Shown: one piece after another, positions 31,852 to 41,316 of the stretch
Numbering within the stretch: position 1 is the first letter of the stretch
How the letters are laid out: every line of letters begins with the position of its first letter
Assembly: GCA_910584475.1 (NCBI GenBank)
Contig: CAJUBD010000015.1
Span: 1 to 64,000 of the forward strand
DNA from: an uncultured Treponema sp.
Lineage (GTDB): Bacteria > Spirochaetota > Spirochaetia > Treponematales > Treponemataceae
DNA length: 64,000 nt
Direction of reading: 5' to 3'
Notes under the pieces: model-generated
Databases searched by the model: none
Told to the model about the DNA's origin: nothing
Seen by the model: the letters and a program-made list of their open reading frames with translations, nothing else
Made by a program: the position numbers and the translations under genes

Positions 31852-34043
31852 ATTCCGCGTCCTATTCCGTAAACGACATTTCCTACACAGGCGACGCCAA
31901 AGCGGGCGATTCGCTGGCTCTTTCAAAAATAAAAATCACCTTGACTTGCGTTGACGCGAGCAATTCCAGTCAAACTTATTCCTACACTCCGCAAGAAGCA
32001 TATGACCATCTAAAGCAAAAAAACGCGTCCTTTTCCCTTTCAATCTGGGCGAACGGCGAGCAAGTCATTTCCTTTGGCAGCGGCGATGAAGATTTTCCCG
32101 AAACTGACAATCCATTCACATTTGACGCGGGAACGGTCGAAATCTCCATAAGCGGAGCAATCGGCGGAAACGAAGTGAATTCGTCCTCTTGGATTTTCGT
32201 CGGAGAAGGGACAAAACTATATTGTCAGGGCATAAGCGACATCGCCTACGCGGGCGGCGCGAAAGTCGACGACGCCCTTGACCTCTCAAATGTGGAGATA
32301 GCCCTTGAAATGTATTTTTGGGACGAACAGGGGGAATGCCAAGAAACCACAAAAAAATGCAGTCCAAGCGAGGCGCACGCATTCCTGAAAAGCCAGGGCA
32401 TTTCCTTTTCCCTTGCAATCGCGGCGGGCGGCGATGAAGTCGTTTCCTTTGGCGATGCGGACGGGAAGTTTCCCGCGCATTCGCCGTACACATTCAAAGA
32501 GGCGGGAGCGGTCGAAATTTCCATACGCGGAAAAATCGACATGTATGAAGTGTCAAAATCTTTTTCCATACAAGTCGAGGCGAAGAGCCGCGCGGAAAAT
32601 TACGAGGCATTGCTGAAAACGATTCTCGGCGAAGATAAATACAATGAAATCAAGGCGAGCCTCGAGTCAAACCTTGGCGGGAATGGGCTTTCGCGACATC
32701 TAGCGCTTACGGCGGATCTCATAAAGGAAGTGGGCGGCAAATGGGACGCCATCATGACGAGCGACGAGTACGACGAGACCGTCAGGGAATACGCGGCGGG
32801 CTTCGTGGCGCAGTGCTTGGGCATAATAACCGTCACGAAAATAATCGACGACCCATGGTGGCATCCTGATGAATTTCGTTGCAAAATAACATTCGGCGAA
32901 AAGACTTCCTTGAAGGTCGGCGCGGAAATCTTCGACCTTGGCGAAATTGAAATCGCGAACAATGGAAAGATAGATTTCAACGACGCAACATTTATCGGTA
33001 GTAATGTAACTATTCAAGATATAAATGCTGCAAGGAATTCCTCTTTACCAACATTATCAAATATCACAGTAAAAGACGAAAACACAACTGGAAAAGATAT
33101 ATATAATTTATATAACGATTATACAAATAATCTTGATAAAGTTAAATTAAGTGGAAACTTAGATATGGTTGAATTTGATGGAAGAAAGATATCTGGAAAT
33201 AAAGATTATACTTTGTTTAATGATAAAGATGAAGCAAAAGAATCTAATGATCCAAGTATAATATCTCTTAATGTTGATGCTCTTTCTCAAATGACTGAAC
33301 AGTTGAAGATTTTTATGGTTTCTAATATGATAGTATCAGGAGAGGCAAATGCGGAAAGAACAGTTAATTGGGAACTTGTTAATATAGTATTTGATGGTGA
33401 TGTAAGTAAAATTACACATAATAATACGAGACATATGTATGGTATTGTATATTTTAAAGATATGCCTTATAATAGTAAAAATGCATTTTATGAATATAGA
33501 CACTATATATATGGAATGTTAAAATTAAAAAAATTAACAGATAATTTTTATGTTTCTATTCCTAATAGAAAAATGGCAGTTATAGATGTTCGTGGTATTG
33601 ACATAGATTCTATGAATGACTATAATAACACATATAATAAAGGAGTGAATCAAGATGGAAGTCTTGGTTCTATTTATTTTGATGAATATTATAGAAATGT
33701 TGAGCATATTATTGAAAAGTTTCAAGCAAAGAATGGTTATGTTGATAATGTATATTATGGACAAAAAAGAGCGTTTGGAATTAGAACTACTAATTATGAT
33801 TATTATAATCCTTCTTCTAAAACACCTAGAGCTTTAAAGGAATTTGAATATTTGGGAAATACCTATATTGATAATGATTATAGAGGTGTTATGTATTTTG
33901 AAAAAGCTGCATATGATTCATATAATGGAGATTTCTCTGAATATGGAGATGAGGAGGCAAAAGCTAAAAACGCCCTTGAAAGAGATAAAGACCAAAAAGA
34001 ACTTGCCAAGAATGGCAGCGTAAGAATCCTTTGCTTTGTCTAG
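31845..34043 (+). pseudogene. Mosaic surface-protein reading frame without its leader
   Basis: An open frame runs from 31845 to 34043. No ATG or GTG with a ribosome site opens it; the first usable codon is TTG 31941. The first third holds two tandem copies of a domain of about 110 residues, sharing SFSL-I-A-G-x-V-SFG-x-x-D-x-x-FP...FTF...VEISI-x-G-x-I. From about 32995 to 33960 the DNA turns strongly AT-rich and the codons change with it (ATA, AGA, TAT, AAT), encoding a Tyr/Asn/Asp-rich region with no family I know. GC-rich sequence returns for the last 28 codons. This suggests replacement of the gene core by foreign DNA. With the upstream lipoprotein signal it would be a surface lipoprotein; at present it is probably not expressed as such. 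Confidence 0.6.
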
Positions 34044-34080
34044 CATACAGGCCGCCTTCGGGCGGCTTTCGTAAAAAAAG

Positions 34081-34111
34081 GCGGCGAAACTGCATGTTCG
34101 CCGCTTTTTTT
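34081..34111 (+). terminator. Strong intrinsic terminator
   Basis: GCGGCGAA (34081-34088) pairs with TTCGCCGC (34097-34104), followed by T7. A second GCCGCC/GGCGGC hairpin lies just before, around 34050-34066. Confidence 0.85.
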
Positions 34112-34160
34112 GTGCCGCCCGCACTTGCCCCTTGCGACCAATTTCTTGCGAAACATGCGC

Positions 34161-34189
34161 TTGACAATGTACATAAAATGTCGTACACT
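34161..34189 (+). promoter_or_regulatory. Promoter/operator of brnTA
   Basis: TTGACA (34161-34166), 17 bp, TACACT (34184-34189). The spacer contains TGTAC and GTACA half-sites 10 bp apart, a likely site for autorepression by BrnA. Confidence 0.65.
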
Positions 34190-34205
34190 TAATTAGGATT
34201 ACGAG

Positions 34206-34493
34206 ATGACATTCGAATGGGACGAGCGCAAGAACGAGATAAACAAGAAGAAGCATCACGGCATTTCATTTGAAGTGGGTTCGTATGTGTTCTTGGATGA
34301 AAAGCGCATAGAAAAATATGATGCCGAACATTCCACGATTGACGAAGCGCGCTATCAAGTTATCGGAAAGGTTGAGGAAATTCTGTTCGTCGTCTACACG
34401 GAAAAAGGCGAGGACAGGATAAGGATTGTTTCCGCGCGACCTGCGGAACGGGAGGAAATCGATGAATACTATGAAAACTATGACGCTCGATGA
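34206..34493 (+). CDS. brnT: BrnT-family toxin
   Basis: A 95-residue RNase-type toxin of the BrnT family. Family features are FEWDERKNEINKKKHHGISF at the N-terminus, EARYQVIGKVEEILFVVYTE and RIRIVSARPAEREEIDEYYE at the end, including the conserved Arg/Glu residues of the RelE-like fold. It overlaps the antitoxin gene by 32 bp. First gene of the operon, as usual for BrnTA, and likely repressed by the pair at the operator in 34161-34189. Confidence 0.88.
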   Translation: MTFEWDERKNEINKKKHHGISFEVGSYVFLDEKRIEKYDAEHSTIDEARYQVIGKVEEILFVVYTEKGEDRIRIVSARPAEREEIDEYYENYDAR

Positions 34494-34782
34494 ACTTCGC
34501 CGCCGTCCACTGACGGAAGCCGAAAAGCAGGCGATTCACGATGCCGCCGAAAAAGTGCATGACGGCGAAACGGAGGACGACCCGGATTGCCCCATACTGA
34601 CCGAAGAGCAGCTCAGGCAATTCCGTCCGTGGTATGAAGTGCACCCCGACTGGTACAAGCCGAAGAAGTCGGATGTGCACATCAAGATTGACACCGACGT
34701 CTTGCAATGGTTCAAGAGGCAGGGGAAGGGCTACCAGACGAAAATAAACGCCGTCTTGCGTGAGTACGCGTTTGCCCGGTGA
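34462..34782 (+). CDS. brnA: BrnA-family antitoxin
   Basis: A 106-residue antitoxin. The C-terminal part, SDVHIKIDTDVLQWFKRQGK then GYQTKINAVLREY, is the ribbon-helix-helix dimerisation and DNA-binding unit of BrnA. The N-terminal acidic part contacts the toxin. GGAGG is 6 nt before ATG 34462, which decides this start over ATG 34426. Convergent to hicB with 13 bp between the stops. Confidence 0.87.
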   Translation: MNTMKTMTLDELRRRPLTEAEKQAIHDAAEKVHDGETEDDPDCPILTEEQLRQFRPWYEVHPDWYKPKKSDVHIKIDTDVLQWFKRQGKGYQTKINAVLREYAFAR

Positions 34783-34795
34783 GTGGGAGTTGACT

Positions 34796-35221
34796 TCACG
34801 CCGTCGCGACTTTCGGCTCTTCCGCGCCAAGGAACGCTTTCAAAGCGTCTTGGAACACCTTTGAGCAGTTCACTTTCTTTTCGTCGGCAAGTGCGGCAAG
34901 CCAGGCAGGAAGCGAAAGCGTCTTTTTCACGAAAGCCGTCTTTACCGCCGCGCGGACGGACGGCATGAAGACTTCGATTACGGCGGGAACGCGATTTTTT
35001 CCAAGTGCGATTTCATTCAATGGGCGTGGCTTCGGAATTTTTTCCCCATCCTGCTCCATGGCGAACAAGTGAAGTCCAAGTGCCTCCCTCGCGCTTTTCA
35101 ATGCTCCGTCCGTGTCGCCCGCGTCCGCGCAGGAAAAACAACCCTGCAAATCGGGAAAGCTGATGTTGATGCCGTCTTTTGCATATTCAAGGATTGCGAT
35201 GAATGCGTATTCGTTTTTCAT
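34796..35221 (-). CDS. hicB: HicB-family antitoxin
   Basis: A 141-residue protein with the HicB partial RNase H fold: YAFIAILEYAKDGINISFPD and LQGCFSCADAGDTDGALKSAREAL, then the variable middle. The C-terminal LSLPAWLAALADEKKVNCSKVFQDALKA looks like a ribbon-helix-helix DNA-binding domain. It neutralises HicA and represses the operon. The start overlaps the hicA stop by four bases. Confidence 0.88.
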   Translation of the reverse strand: MKNEYAFIAILEYAKDGINISFPDLQGCFSCADAGDTDGALKSAREALGLHLFAMEQDGEKIPKPRPLNEIALGKNRVPAVIEVFMPSVRAAVKTAFVKKTLSLPAWLAALADEKKVNCSKVFQDALKAFLGAEEPKVATA

Positions 35222-35421
35222 TTCTTCTCCTTTGGGTCAATCCCCTCCTGTTTGAAAATGCTTTTCACCGTTCCGATTGGAACGCTGCGCTTTGGATGTG
35301 GCACGGTAACTCGCCCTTGTTTCGTCGGATGCTTGAAGTGATGATGGCTTCCGACGCAGGCGACCTCGAACCAGCCGTCAGCCTCAATCATCTTTATGAC
35401 TTCCTTTGATGAATATTCCAA
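35218..35421 (-). CDS. hicA: HicA-family toxin (TTG start)
   Basis: A 67-residue double-stranded-RNA-binding-fold toxin that cleaves mRNA. KEVIKMIEADGWFEVACVGS then HHHFKHPTKQGRVTVPHPKR holds the conserved catalytic His. AAGGAGAGGCG lies directly before TTG 35421, where the family's short N-terminus would begin; an ATG at 35469 lies within the -35 box, so TTG is the start. Promoter and operator are at 35441-35469. Confidence 0.85.
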   Translation of the reverse strand: MEYSSKEVIKMIEADGWFEVACVGSHHHFKHPTKQGRVTVPHPKRSVPIGTVKSIFKQEGIDPKEKK

Positions 35422-35440
35422 ACGCCTCTCCTTGTATTTT

Positions 35441-35469
35441 ATGATACATAATTTATTATGTATTGTCAA
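35441..35469 (-). promoter_or_regulatory. hicAB promoter with palindromic operator
   Basis: TTGACA (35469-35464), 17 bp, TATCAT (35446-35441). Between and partly over the boxes lies a perfect 18-bp inverted repeat, TACATAA-TTTA-TTATGTA (35445-35462), an obvious candidate for HicB binding. Confidence 0.75.
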
Positions 35470-35541
35470 GTATGTTTTTATAAAAAAAAATTCATTTCCA
35501 AATCTCCCTTTTTCAAAAAATTCTCTTTCCCAAATTCAATC

Positions 35542-35570
35542 TTGCCCAAGGCGAGAAAATATGCTACAAT
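35542..35570 (+). promoter_or_regulatory. nadE promoter (leaderless)
   Basis: TTGCCC (35542-35547), 17 bp, extended -10 TGCTACAAT ending at 35570, six nt before ATG 35577. Confidence 0.75.
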
Positions 35571-35576
35571 GTTTCT

Positions 35577-37559
35577 ATGAATTACGGCTATTTTCGAGCG
35601 GCGGCGGCGAGCCTTGAGCTTAAAGTCTGCGACACTGTTTTCAATTCCGAAAAAATATTGACGGCGGCGCACGAGGCGGCGGCGAAGGGCGCGGATCTTC
35701 TTGTGCTGCCTGAGCTTTGCGTCACGGGCTACACTTGCGGCGATCTTTTTTTTCAGGAGACGCTTTTGCAAAACGCGCTTTCATCACTCGCGTTCATCGC
35801 CAAGGAAACTGCTTCGATTCAGACGATAGTCGCCGTGGGGCTTCCCATAAAGAAGGGCGGCTCGCTTTACAACGCGGCGGCGATTTTGCACAAGGGCGAA
35901 ATCCTCGCGCTCGTTCCCAAAACATACATTCCGAATTACGGCGAATTCTACGAGGCGCGTCATTTCGCTTCATCGAGGAATTTGCGAGGCGCGAATTTGG
36001 GCGAGACGATTTTCATTTCCAAGAAATTTCCCGAAGTTCCTTTTGGAACTGATATTCTCGTTTGCGCGGAAAATTTTCCCGAGGCGAAAATTGCGTTCGA
36101 AATATGCGAAGACCTTTGGGCGGCCACGCCGCCTTCCACAAGCCACGCTTTGTCCGGTGCGACAATCATAGCGAACCTTTCTGCAAGTAACGAGACAATC
36201 GGCAAGGCGGAATACAGGCGGCTTTTGGTTAAAGGCGCGTCGGCGCGGAATTTCTGCGCGTACATCTACGCGGACAGCGGACGCGACGAATCCACGCAGG
36301 ACATGGTTTTCGCGGGACACAATTTGATTGCGGAGAACGGAAAAATTCTTGCCGAAAACGCGCCGTTTGAAGGGCGGATGATTTTCGCCGACATCGACGT
36401 TTCGCTTTTGGGAGCGGAGCGAATCAGGACGACAACTTTTTCCCAATGTGAAAACAATTTAAAGCCGTGCAAAGAAATTTTCGTAAGGCTCAAAGAAAAG
36501 AGGTTTGAGGAAGAAGCGTATTTTTTCCGCACGGTGGAAAAGCGTCCTTTCGTTCCGCAGGAAAAAGACGCGCTCGACGAGAGATGCCTTGAAGTGATTA
36601 CAATCCAAGCGGAGTCGCTCGCAAAACGCCTCAGGCATATCGGAGCGAAAAGCGCGGTGCTCGGACTTTCAGGCGGGCTTGACTCGACGCTCGCGCTTTT
36701 GGTTGTATGCCGCGCGTTCGACTTGTGCTCGCTTGACCGCCGGGGGATCATCGCCGTGACAATGCCGGGCTTCGGCACGACGGACCGCACATACCTCAAC
36801 GCGTGCTCGCTCGCAAGGGAAACCGGCGCGACGCTCCGCGAAATTCCGATTTCAGATTCTGTGCGTCAGCACTTCAAGGACATCGGGCAAGACGAAAACA
36901 TTCACGACGCGACTTATGAAAATGCGCAGGCAAGGGAGCGCACCCAAATCCTGATGGACTTGGCGAACAAGGAAGGCGCGATTGTAATCGGCACGGGCGA
37001 CCTTTCCGAGCTCGCGCTCGGCTGGTGCACTTACAATGGCGACCACATGTCGATGTACGGCGTAAACTCCTCGATTCCCAAAACTTTAGTCCGTCACATC
37101 GTAGAGCGCGAGGCCGAAGCCTTCGCGCAGGAAAAAAATTCCGCGCAAGCGCAAAACAAAAAATTGGGCGAAATCCTGTTCGACATTTTGAACACACCCG
37201 TAAGTCCCGAACTTCTTCCGCCCGAACAAGGCGGCATCTCGCAAAAGACCGAGGAAATCGTCGGTCCTTATGAGTTGCACGATTTCTTTTTGTACAATGT
37301 CTTGCGCTTCGGTTTTTCCCCAAGCAAAATTTATTTCCTCGCGAAAAAGGCGTTCGCCGCGAGCGGATATTCTGCGGCTACGATAAAAAAGTGGATGAAG
37401 GTTTTCTACAAGAGATTTTTCTCGCAGCAGTTCAAACGTTCGTGCATGCCGGACGGCGCGAAAGTGGGAACGGTGAACCTTTCGCCTAGAGGAGACTGGC
37501 GGATGCCGAGCGACGCGAGCGCGGCCGCATGGCTTTGTGAAATCGACTCGCTCGAATAA
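35577..37559 (+). CDS. nadE: Glutamine-dependent NAD+ synthetase
   Basis: A 660-residue two-domain enzyme that amidates nicotinic acid adenine dinucleotide to NAD+. The N-terminal nitrilase-type glutaminase has its triad visible: Glu in VLPELCVTGY (46), Lys in VPKTYIPNYGEFYEARHF (115) and Cys in FEICEDLW (177). The synthetase domain has the PP-loop SGGLDSTLALLV near residue 364, then GTGDLSELALGWCTYNGDHM. It is the long glutamine-using form. Followed by rlmJ 17 bp later. Confidence 0.95.
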   Translation: MNYGYFRAAAASLELKVCDTVFNSEKILTAAHEAAAKGADLLVLPELCVTGYTCGDLFFQETLLQNALSSLAFIAKETASIQTIVAVGLPIKKGGSLYNAAAILHKGEILALVPKTYIPNYGEFYEARHFASSRNLRGANLGETIFISKKFPEVPFGTDILVCAENFPEAKIAFEICEDLWAATPPSTSHALSGATIIANLSASNETIGKAEYRRLLVKGASARNFCAYIYADSGRDESTQDMVFAGHNLIAENGKILAENAPFEGRMIFADIDVSLLGAERIRTTTFSQCENNLKPCKEIFVRLKEKRFEEEAYFFRTVEKRPFVPQEKDALDERCLEVITIQAESLAKRLRHIGAKSAVLGLSGGLDSTLALLVVCRAFDLCSLDRRGIIAVTMPGFGTTDRTYLNACSLARETGATLREIPISDSVRQHFKDIGQDENIHDATYENAQARERTQILMDLANKEGAIVIGTGDLSELALGWCTYNGDHMSMYGVNSSIPKTLVRHIVEREAEAFAQEKNSAQAQNKKLGEILFDILNTPVSPELLPPEQGGISQKTEEIVGPYELHDFFLYNVLRFGFSPSKIYFLAKKAFAASGYSAATIKKWMKVFYKRFFSQQFKRSCMPDGAKVGTVNLSPRGDWRMPSDASAAAWLCEIDSLE

Positions 37560-37576
37560 AGACTTGAATAAAAATT

Positions 37577-38608
37577 ATGCTGAGTTATCTTCACGAATTC
37601 CATGCAGGAAATCACGCCGACATTCTAAAGCACATCGCGCTCATCCAGATTCTGCGCCATTTGAACGCGAAGGAATCCCCTTACACTTTTTTCGACACCC
37701 ACGCGGGAAGCGCACTTTATTCGCTTGAATGCGCGTCGTCAAAAAAAACTCGCGAGGCGGAAAAAGGAATCTTGGCATTGCGCGATTTTTTTGAAGGAGA
37801 GGGCGGCGCGAATTTTGCGCAAGACAAAATTCCTGAATGCGTGAAATTCTATTTCGAGCAAATTTCTCCATACTTGAAAATCTCATGCTATCCCGGCTCG
37901 CCTTTGCTTGAGCGCAATTTGATGCGGCGCGATTCGCGTCTTTTTCTTTGCGAACTTCATCCTCGGGAAATAGAAAGGCTTCGCGAAAATATTTTTGAAA
38001 AAAATTCTCTTGAAGAAATTTCAATTGAGAAAAACGAAAAAAATCTAGCTGAAAGAAAATCGTCCGAAAAATTTTTAATCGAAAAAAATTATCTCGCGCA
38101 AAACTCAAGCGAAAGAAACGCGAACTTGCAGAACGCGCGGAGCGAAAAAAAATTCTGCGCCACGAAAATTATCCATGCGGACGGATTGAAAAACCTTTTC
38201 TCTTCCGCTCCTCCACAAATCAAGCGTGGCGCGGTTTTGATTGACCCGCCTTATGAAGATTTGAGCGAATTCGACGCTGTTTCAAAGACCGTGCGCGCCG
38301 TCCATAAAAAATGGAGCGCGGGAACAATCGCGATTTGGTATCCGATTTTGGAAGGCAAAAAAGCGCAAATAGAAAAAATGCTTTTCCAAATTGAGGACGC
38401 TGCAAAAAATCAGAACGCCCACACGGAAATTCTTCGCGCGGAATTCTTTCTCGGGAACAGACCTTCTCAAAACGCGGCGAACCTTTTGGGAAGCGGAATT
38501 CTCGTCCTGAACGCGCCGTGGAAACTCGACTCGCAACTGCGCGAGGCTTTGGAATTTCTCTGCGGCGCGATTTATGAGGACGCGAGTTTTGCAATCTGGA
38601 ATGCGTAA
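37577..38608 (+). CDS. rlmJ: 23S rRNA (adenine-N6)-methyltransferase RlmJ, with an insertion
   Basis: A 343-residue protein. It opens with the family signature MLSYLHEFHAGNHADILKHI. FFDTHAGSALYSLE is the SAM site, CYPGSPLLERNLMR and LCELHPREIERL follow, and AVLIDPPYEDLSEF holds the catalytic DPPY motif. The family methylates N6 of A2030 (E. coli numbering). It is about 60 residues longer than the usual 280. The excess sits between the HPRE and DPPY motifs (roughly residues 140-195) as a Glu/Lys/Asn/Ser-rich segment with degenerate EKN-S repeats. Confidence 0.9.
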   Translation: MLSYLHEFHAGNHADILKHIALIQILRHLNAKESPYTFFDTHAGSALYSLECASSKKTREAEKGILALRDFFEGEGGANFAQDKIPECVKFYFEQISPYLKISCYPGSPLLERNLMRRDSRLFLCELHPREIERLRENIFEKNSLEEISIEKNEKNLAERKSSEKFLIEKNYLAQNSSERNANLQNARSEKKFCATKIIHADGLKNLFSSAPPQIKRGAVLIDPPYEDLSEFDAVSKTVRAVHKKWSAGTIAIWYPILEGKKAQIEKMLFQIEDAAKNQNAHTEILRAEFFLGNRPSQNAANLLGSGILVLNAPWKLDSQLREALEFLCGAIYEDASFAIWNA

Positions 38609-38674
38609 TTGTCGCAACGCTCTCGCTGTTTGCAAAGCAATCGGCGAGAACTGTTCAATATTCATTCTTAACTG

Positions 38675-41251
38675 TCAGCTGAATTTTATCTCTTCTCCTT
38701 GCGCGCTCGCCGTAATCGTGCTGCCGTCGGAAAACGCTCCGCGCAAAATTTCTTTCGCAAGCGGATTTTCCACGTAAGTCTGAATCGCGCGTTTTACGGG
38801 GCGCGCGCCAAACGCCGGGTCATAACCTTTTTCGCAAAGGAAATCCAACGCGCTTTGCTCGAATTGCAATTTTATGCGATGCGATTCAAGCCGTTTTGCC
38901 ACGCGCTCCAATTGGTATCTAACGATTCCCGCGATGCATGACTTGTCGAGCCGAGTGAACATCACGATTTCGTCAATTCGGTTCAAGAATTCAGGCTTGA
39001 ACGAGGCTTTCAAGATTTCATTCAGCTTTTCTTTTATCGCGCCAAGCTTTTCGTCGGTGTCGGCTTCCAAAATCAGCTCGCTTGCCAAGTTGCTTGTCAT
39101 TATGATAATCGTATTCTTGAAGTCGACTATTCGGCCTTGTCCGTCTGTCAATCGTCCGTCGTCGAGCACTTGCAAAAGCACGTTGAAAACATCGGGATGC
39201 GCCTTTTCGATTTCGTCGAAAAGAACGACGCTGTATGGTCTGCGCCGGACCGCTTCCGTGAGCTGTCCGCCCTCATCGTATCCAACATATCCCGGAGGCG
39301 CTCCGATGAGTCGTGTCACAGAAAACTTTTCCATGTATTCGCTCATGTCGATTCGGGTAAGAGCGCGCTCATCGTTGAACAAAAAGTCCGCCAAAGTTTT
39401 CGCGAGTTCCGTCTTTCCGACTCCCGTAGGTCCGATGAAAAGGAAACTTCCAAGCGGCTTGTTCGGATCGGAAAGCCCCGAACGGTTTCTGCGAATGGCG
39501 TCGCTCACCACTTGCACCGCTTCATCCTGTCCGATTACGCGCTTGTGAAGTTCGCTTTCGAGCGCGAGATATTTTTCCTTTTCGCTGCCCATCATTTTCG
39601 CGACGGGAATTCCTGTCCAAGAAGAGACTACGCGGGCGATGTCTTCCTCGGTAACAGTCTCGCGCAAAAGACGCGCGCTTTCCGTTTGACTCTCCTCTTT
39701 CGAATCGGCGGACTTCAATTTCTTTTCGAGTTCGGGAATTATCGAATATTTCAATTCCGCCGCGCGCTCGAGCTTTCCTTCCGCCGTGCATTTTTCAAGC
39801 TCGAATTTCGCGCTTTCCAATTTTTCCTTTGCATCGCGCGAAGAGTCAATCGCGGCCTTTTCGTTCTGCCACTGCAGTTTCATCGCGTCACGTCTTTGTC
39901 CCAATTCGGAAAGTTCGCCGTTCAACTTTTCAAGACGCTCCTTGCTTGCTTCGTCGCTTTCCTTTGCGAGCGACTGCTTTTCGATTTGCAGCTGCAAGAT
40001 TTTCCGCTCGATTCTGTCAAGTTCGGTGGGCTCGCTTTCGATTTCCATCTTGAGACGGCTTGCGGCTTCGTCAACCAAGTCGATGGCTTTGTCCGGCAGA
40101 AAGCGGTTCGTGATGTAGCGGTCGGAAAGAGTTGCCGCCGAAACCAAAGCCTCGTCTTCAATGCGCACGCCGTGATGGATTTCATATTTTTCGCGAAGCC
40201 CTCGCAAAATTGCAATCGTGTCCTCAAGGTTCGGCTCGGCGCACAGCACTTGCTGGAAACGACGCTCCAAAGCGGCATCCTTTTCGATGTACTTTCGATA
40301 TTCGTCAAGCGTAGTCGCGCCAATCGCGCGAAGTTCGCCACGAGCGAGGGCGGGCTTTAGAAGGTTTGCCGCGCTTGTAGAGCCTTCTCCGCTTCCTGCC
40401 CCCACGATAGTGTGAAGCTCGTCGATGAACAAAATTATTTTTCCGTCGGACTTCTTCACTTCATCAATTACACCCTTTAGACGCTCCTCAAATTCGCCCT
40501 TGTATTTCGCGCCCGCTACGAGCGCGCCCATGTCAAGCGAAAGAAGCCGCTTGTTTTTAAGGCTTTCCGGAACATCGCCTTTCGCAATTCGCAAGGCAAG
40601 CCCTTCCACGACGGCAGTCTTTCCGACGCCAGGCTCTCCAATCAAAACGGGATTGTTTTTCGTGCGGCGGCTCAAAACCTGCATCACTCGCCGTATTTCC
40701 TCGTCGCGTCCTATTACAGGGTCGATTTTGTCCTGCCGCGCGAGGCTCGTCAAATCCGCGCAATATTTTTCGAGGGAACGCATGGAACTTTCGGGGTCTT
40801 GGGAATCAATTTTGGAGTTGCCGCGAATCGACTTCAATGCCTGCAAAATCGCGTCTTTCGTGATTCCGCTTTCCTTTAATAAGTCCGAAACTTCATCTCC
40901 GTTTTGCGTCATCGCCAAAAGGAAATGCTCGGTGGAAACGTACTCGTCCTTAAGGCGCGACATTTCTTTTTCGGCGTTCGCCAAAGTGCGCTGCGCCATG
41001 TTTGAAAGCGAAAGGTTCACATTGCCGCTGACGCGCGGAAATTTTTCCAAAAGAAGCCTTGCCCTCGAAGAAAGCGCGGACGCGCTCATTCCGATTCTCT
41101 CGACTAGCGGCGGAATGATTCCGTCCTTTTGTTCGAGCAACGCCACGAGTATGTGCTCGTTGGCGATTTCCGCATGGTCGTATTGCCTTGCGAGCGAAGA
41201 AGCCTCCTGCAATGCGTCGAACGCCTTTATAGTCATTTTGTCCTGATCCAT
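38675..41251 (-). CDS. clpB: ATP-dependent chaperone ClpB
   Basis: An 858-residue Hsp100 disaggregase that works with DnaK to rescue aggregated proteins. The N domain has two Clp_N repeats (1-150). NBD1 has GEPGVGKT at 205-212. The long M-domain coiled coil covers about 400-530, which separates ClpB from ClpA/ClpC. NBD2 has GPTGVGKTELAKTLA and the sensor-type GARPVKRAI at the end. No ClpP-binding loop is seen. GGAGGT is 7 nt before ATG 41251; the longer frame from 41335 lacks support. No CIRCE/HrcA inverted repeat is visible upstream, but hairpins and a dispersed 43-bp repeat are. Confidence 0.96.
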   Translation of the reverse strand: MDQDKMTIKAFDALQEASSLARQYDHAEIANEHILVALLEQKDGIIPPLVERIGMSASALSSRARLLLEKFPRVSGNVNLSLSNMAQRTLANAEKEMSRLKDEYVSTEHFLLAMTQNGDEVSDLLKESGITKDAILQALKSIRGNSKIDSQDPESSMRSLEKYCADLTSLARQDKIDPVIGRDEEIRRVMQVLSRRTKNNPVLIGEPGVGKTAVVEGLALRIAKGDVPESLKNKRLLSLDMGALVAGAKYKGEFEERLKGVIDEVKKSDGKIILFIDELHTIVGAGSGEGSTSAANLLKPALARGELRAIGATTLDEYRKYIEKDAALERRFQQVLCAEPNLEDTIAILRGLREKYEIHHGVRIEDEALVSAATLSDRYITNRFLPDKAIDLVDEAASRLKMEIESEPTELDRIERKILQLQIEKQSLAKESDEASKERLEKLNGELSELGQRRDAMKLQWQNEKAAIDSSRDAKEKLESAKFELEKCTAEGKLERAAELKYSIIPELEKKLKSADSKEESQTESARLLRETVTEEDIARVVSSWTGIPVAKMMGSEKEKYLALESELHKRVIGQDEAVQVVSDAIRRNRSGLSDPNKPLGSFLFIGPTGVGKTELAKTLADFLFNDERALTRIDMSEYMEKFSVTRLIGAPPGYVGYDEGGQLTEAVRRRPYSVVLFDEIEKAHPDVFNVLLQVLDDGRLTDGQGRIVDFKNTIIIMTSNLASELILEADTDEKLGAIKEKLNEILKASFKPEFLNRIDEIVMFTRLDKSCIAGIVRYQLERVAKRLESHRIKLQFEQSALDFLCEKGYDPAFGARPVKRAIQTYVENPLAKEILRGAFSDGSTITASAQGEEIKFS

Positions 41252-41273
41252 TTTTTTACCTCCTGATAAAAGG

Positions 41274-41316
41274 CAAGAGCGAAAGTCGCAATCCTTCCGG
41301 CTTGCTAACAATTTCG
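41274..41316. repeat. 43-bp dispersed repeat, copy 1
   Basis: Matches 47195-47237 in inverse orientation at 42 of 43 bases. It lies just upstream of clpB. Confidence 0.85.
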
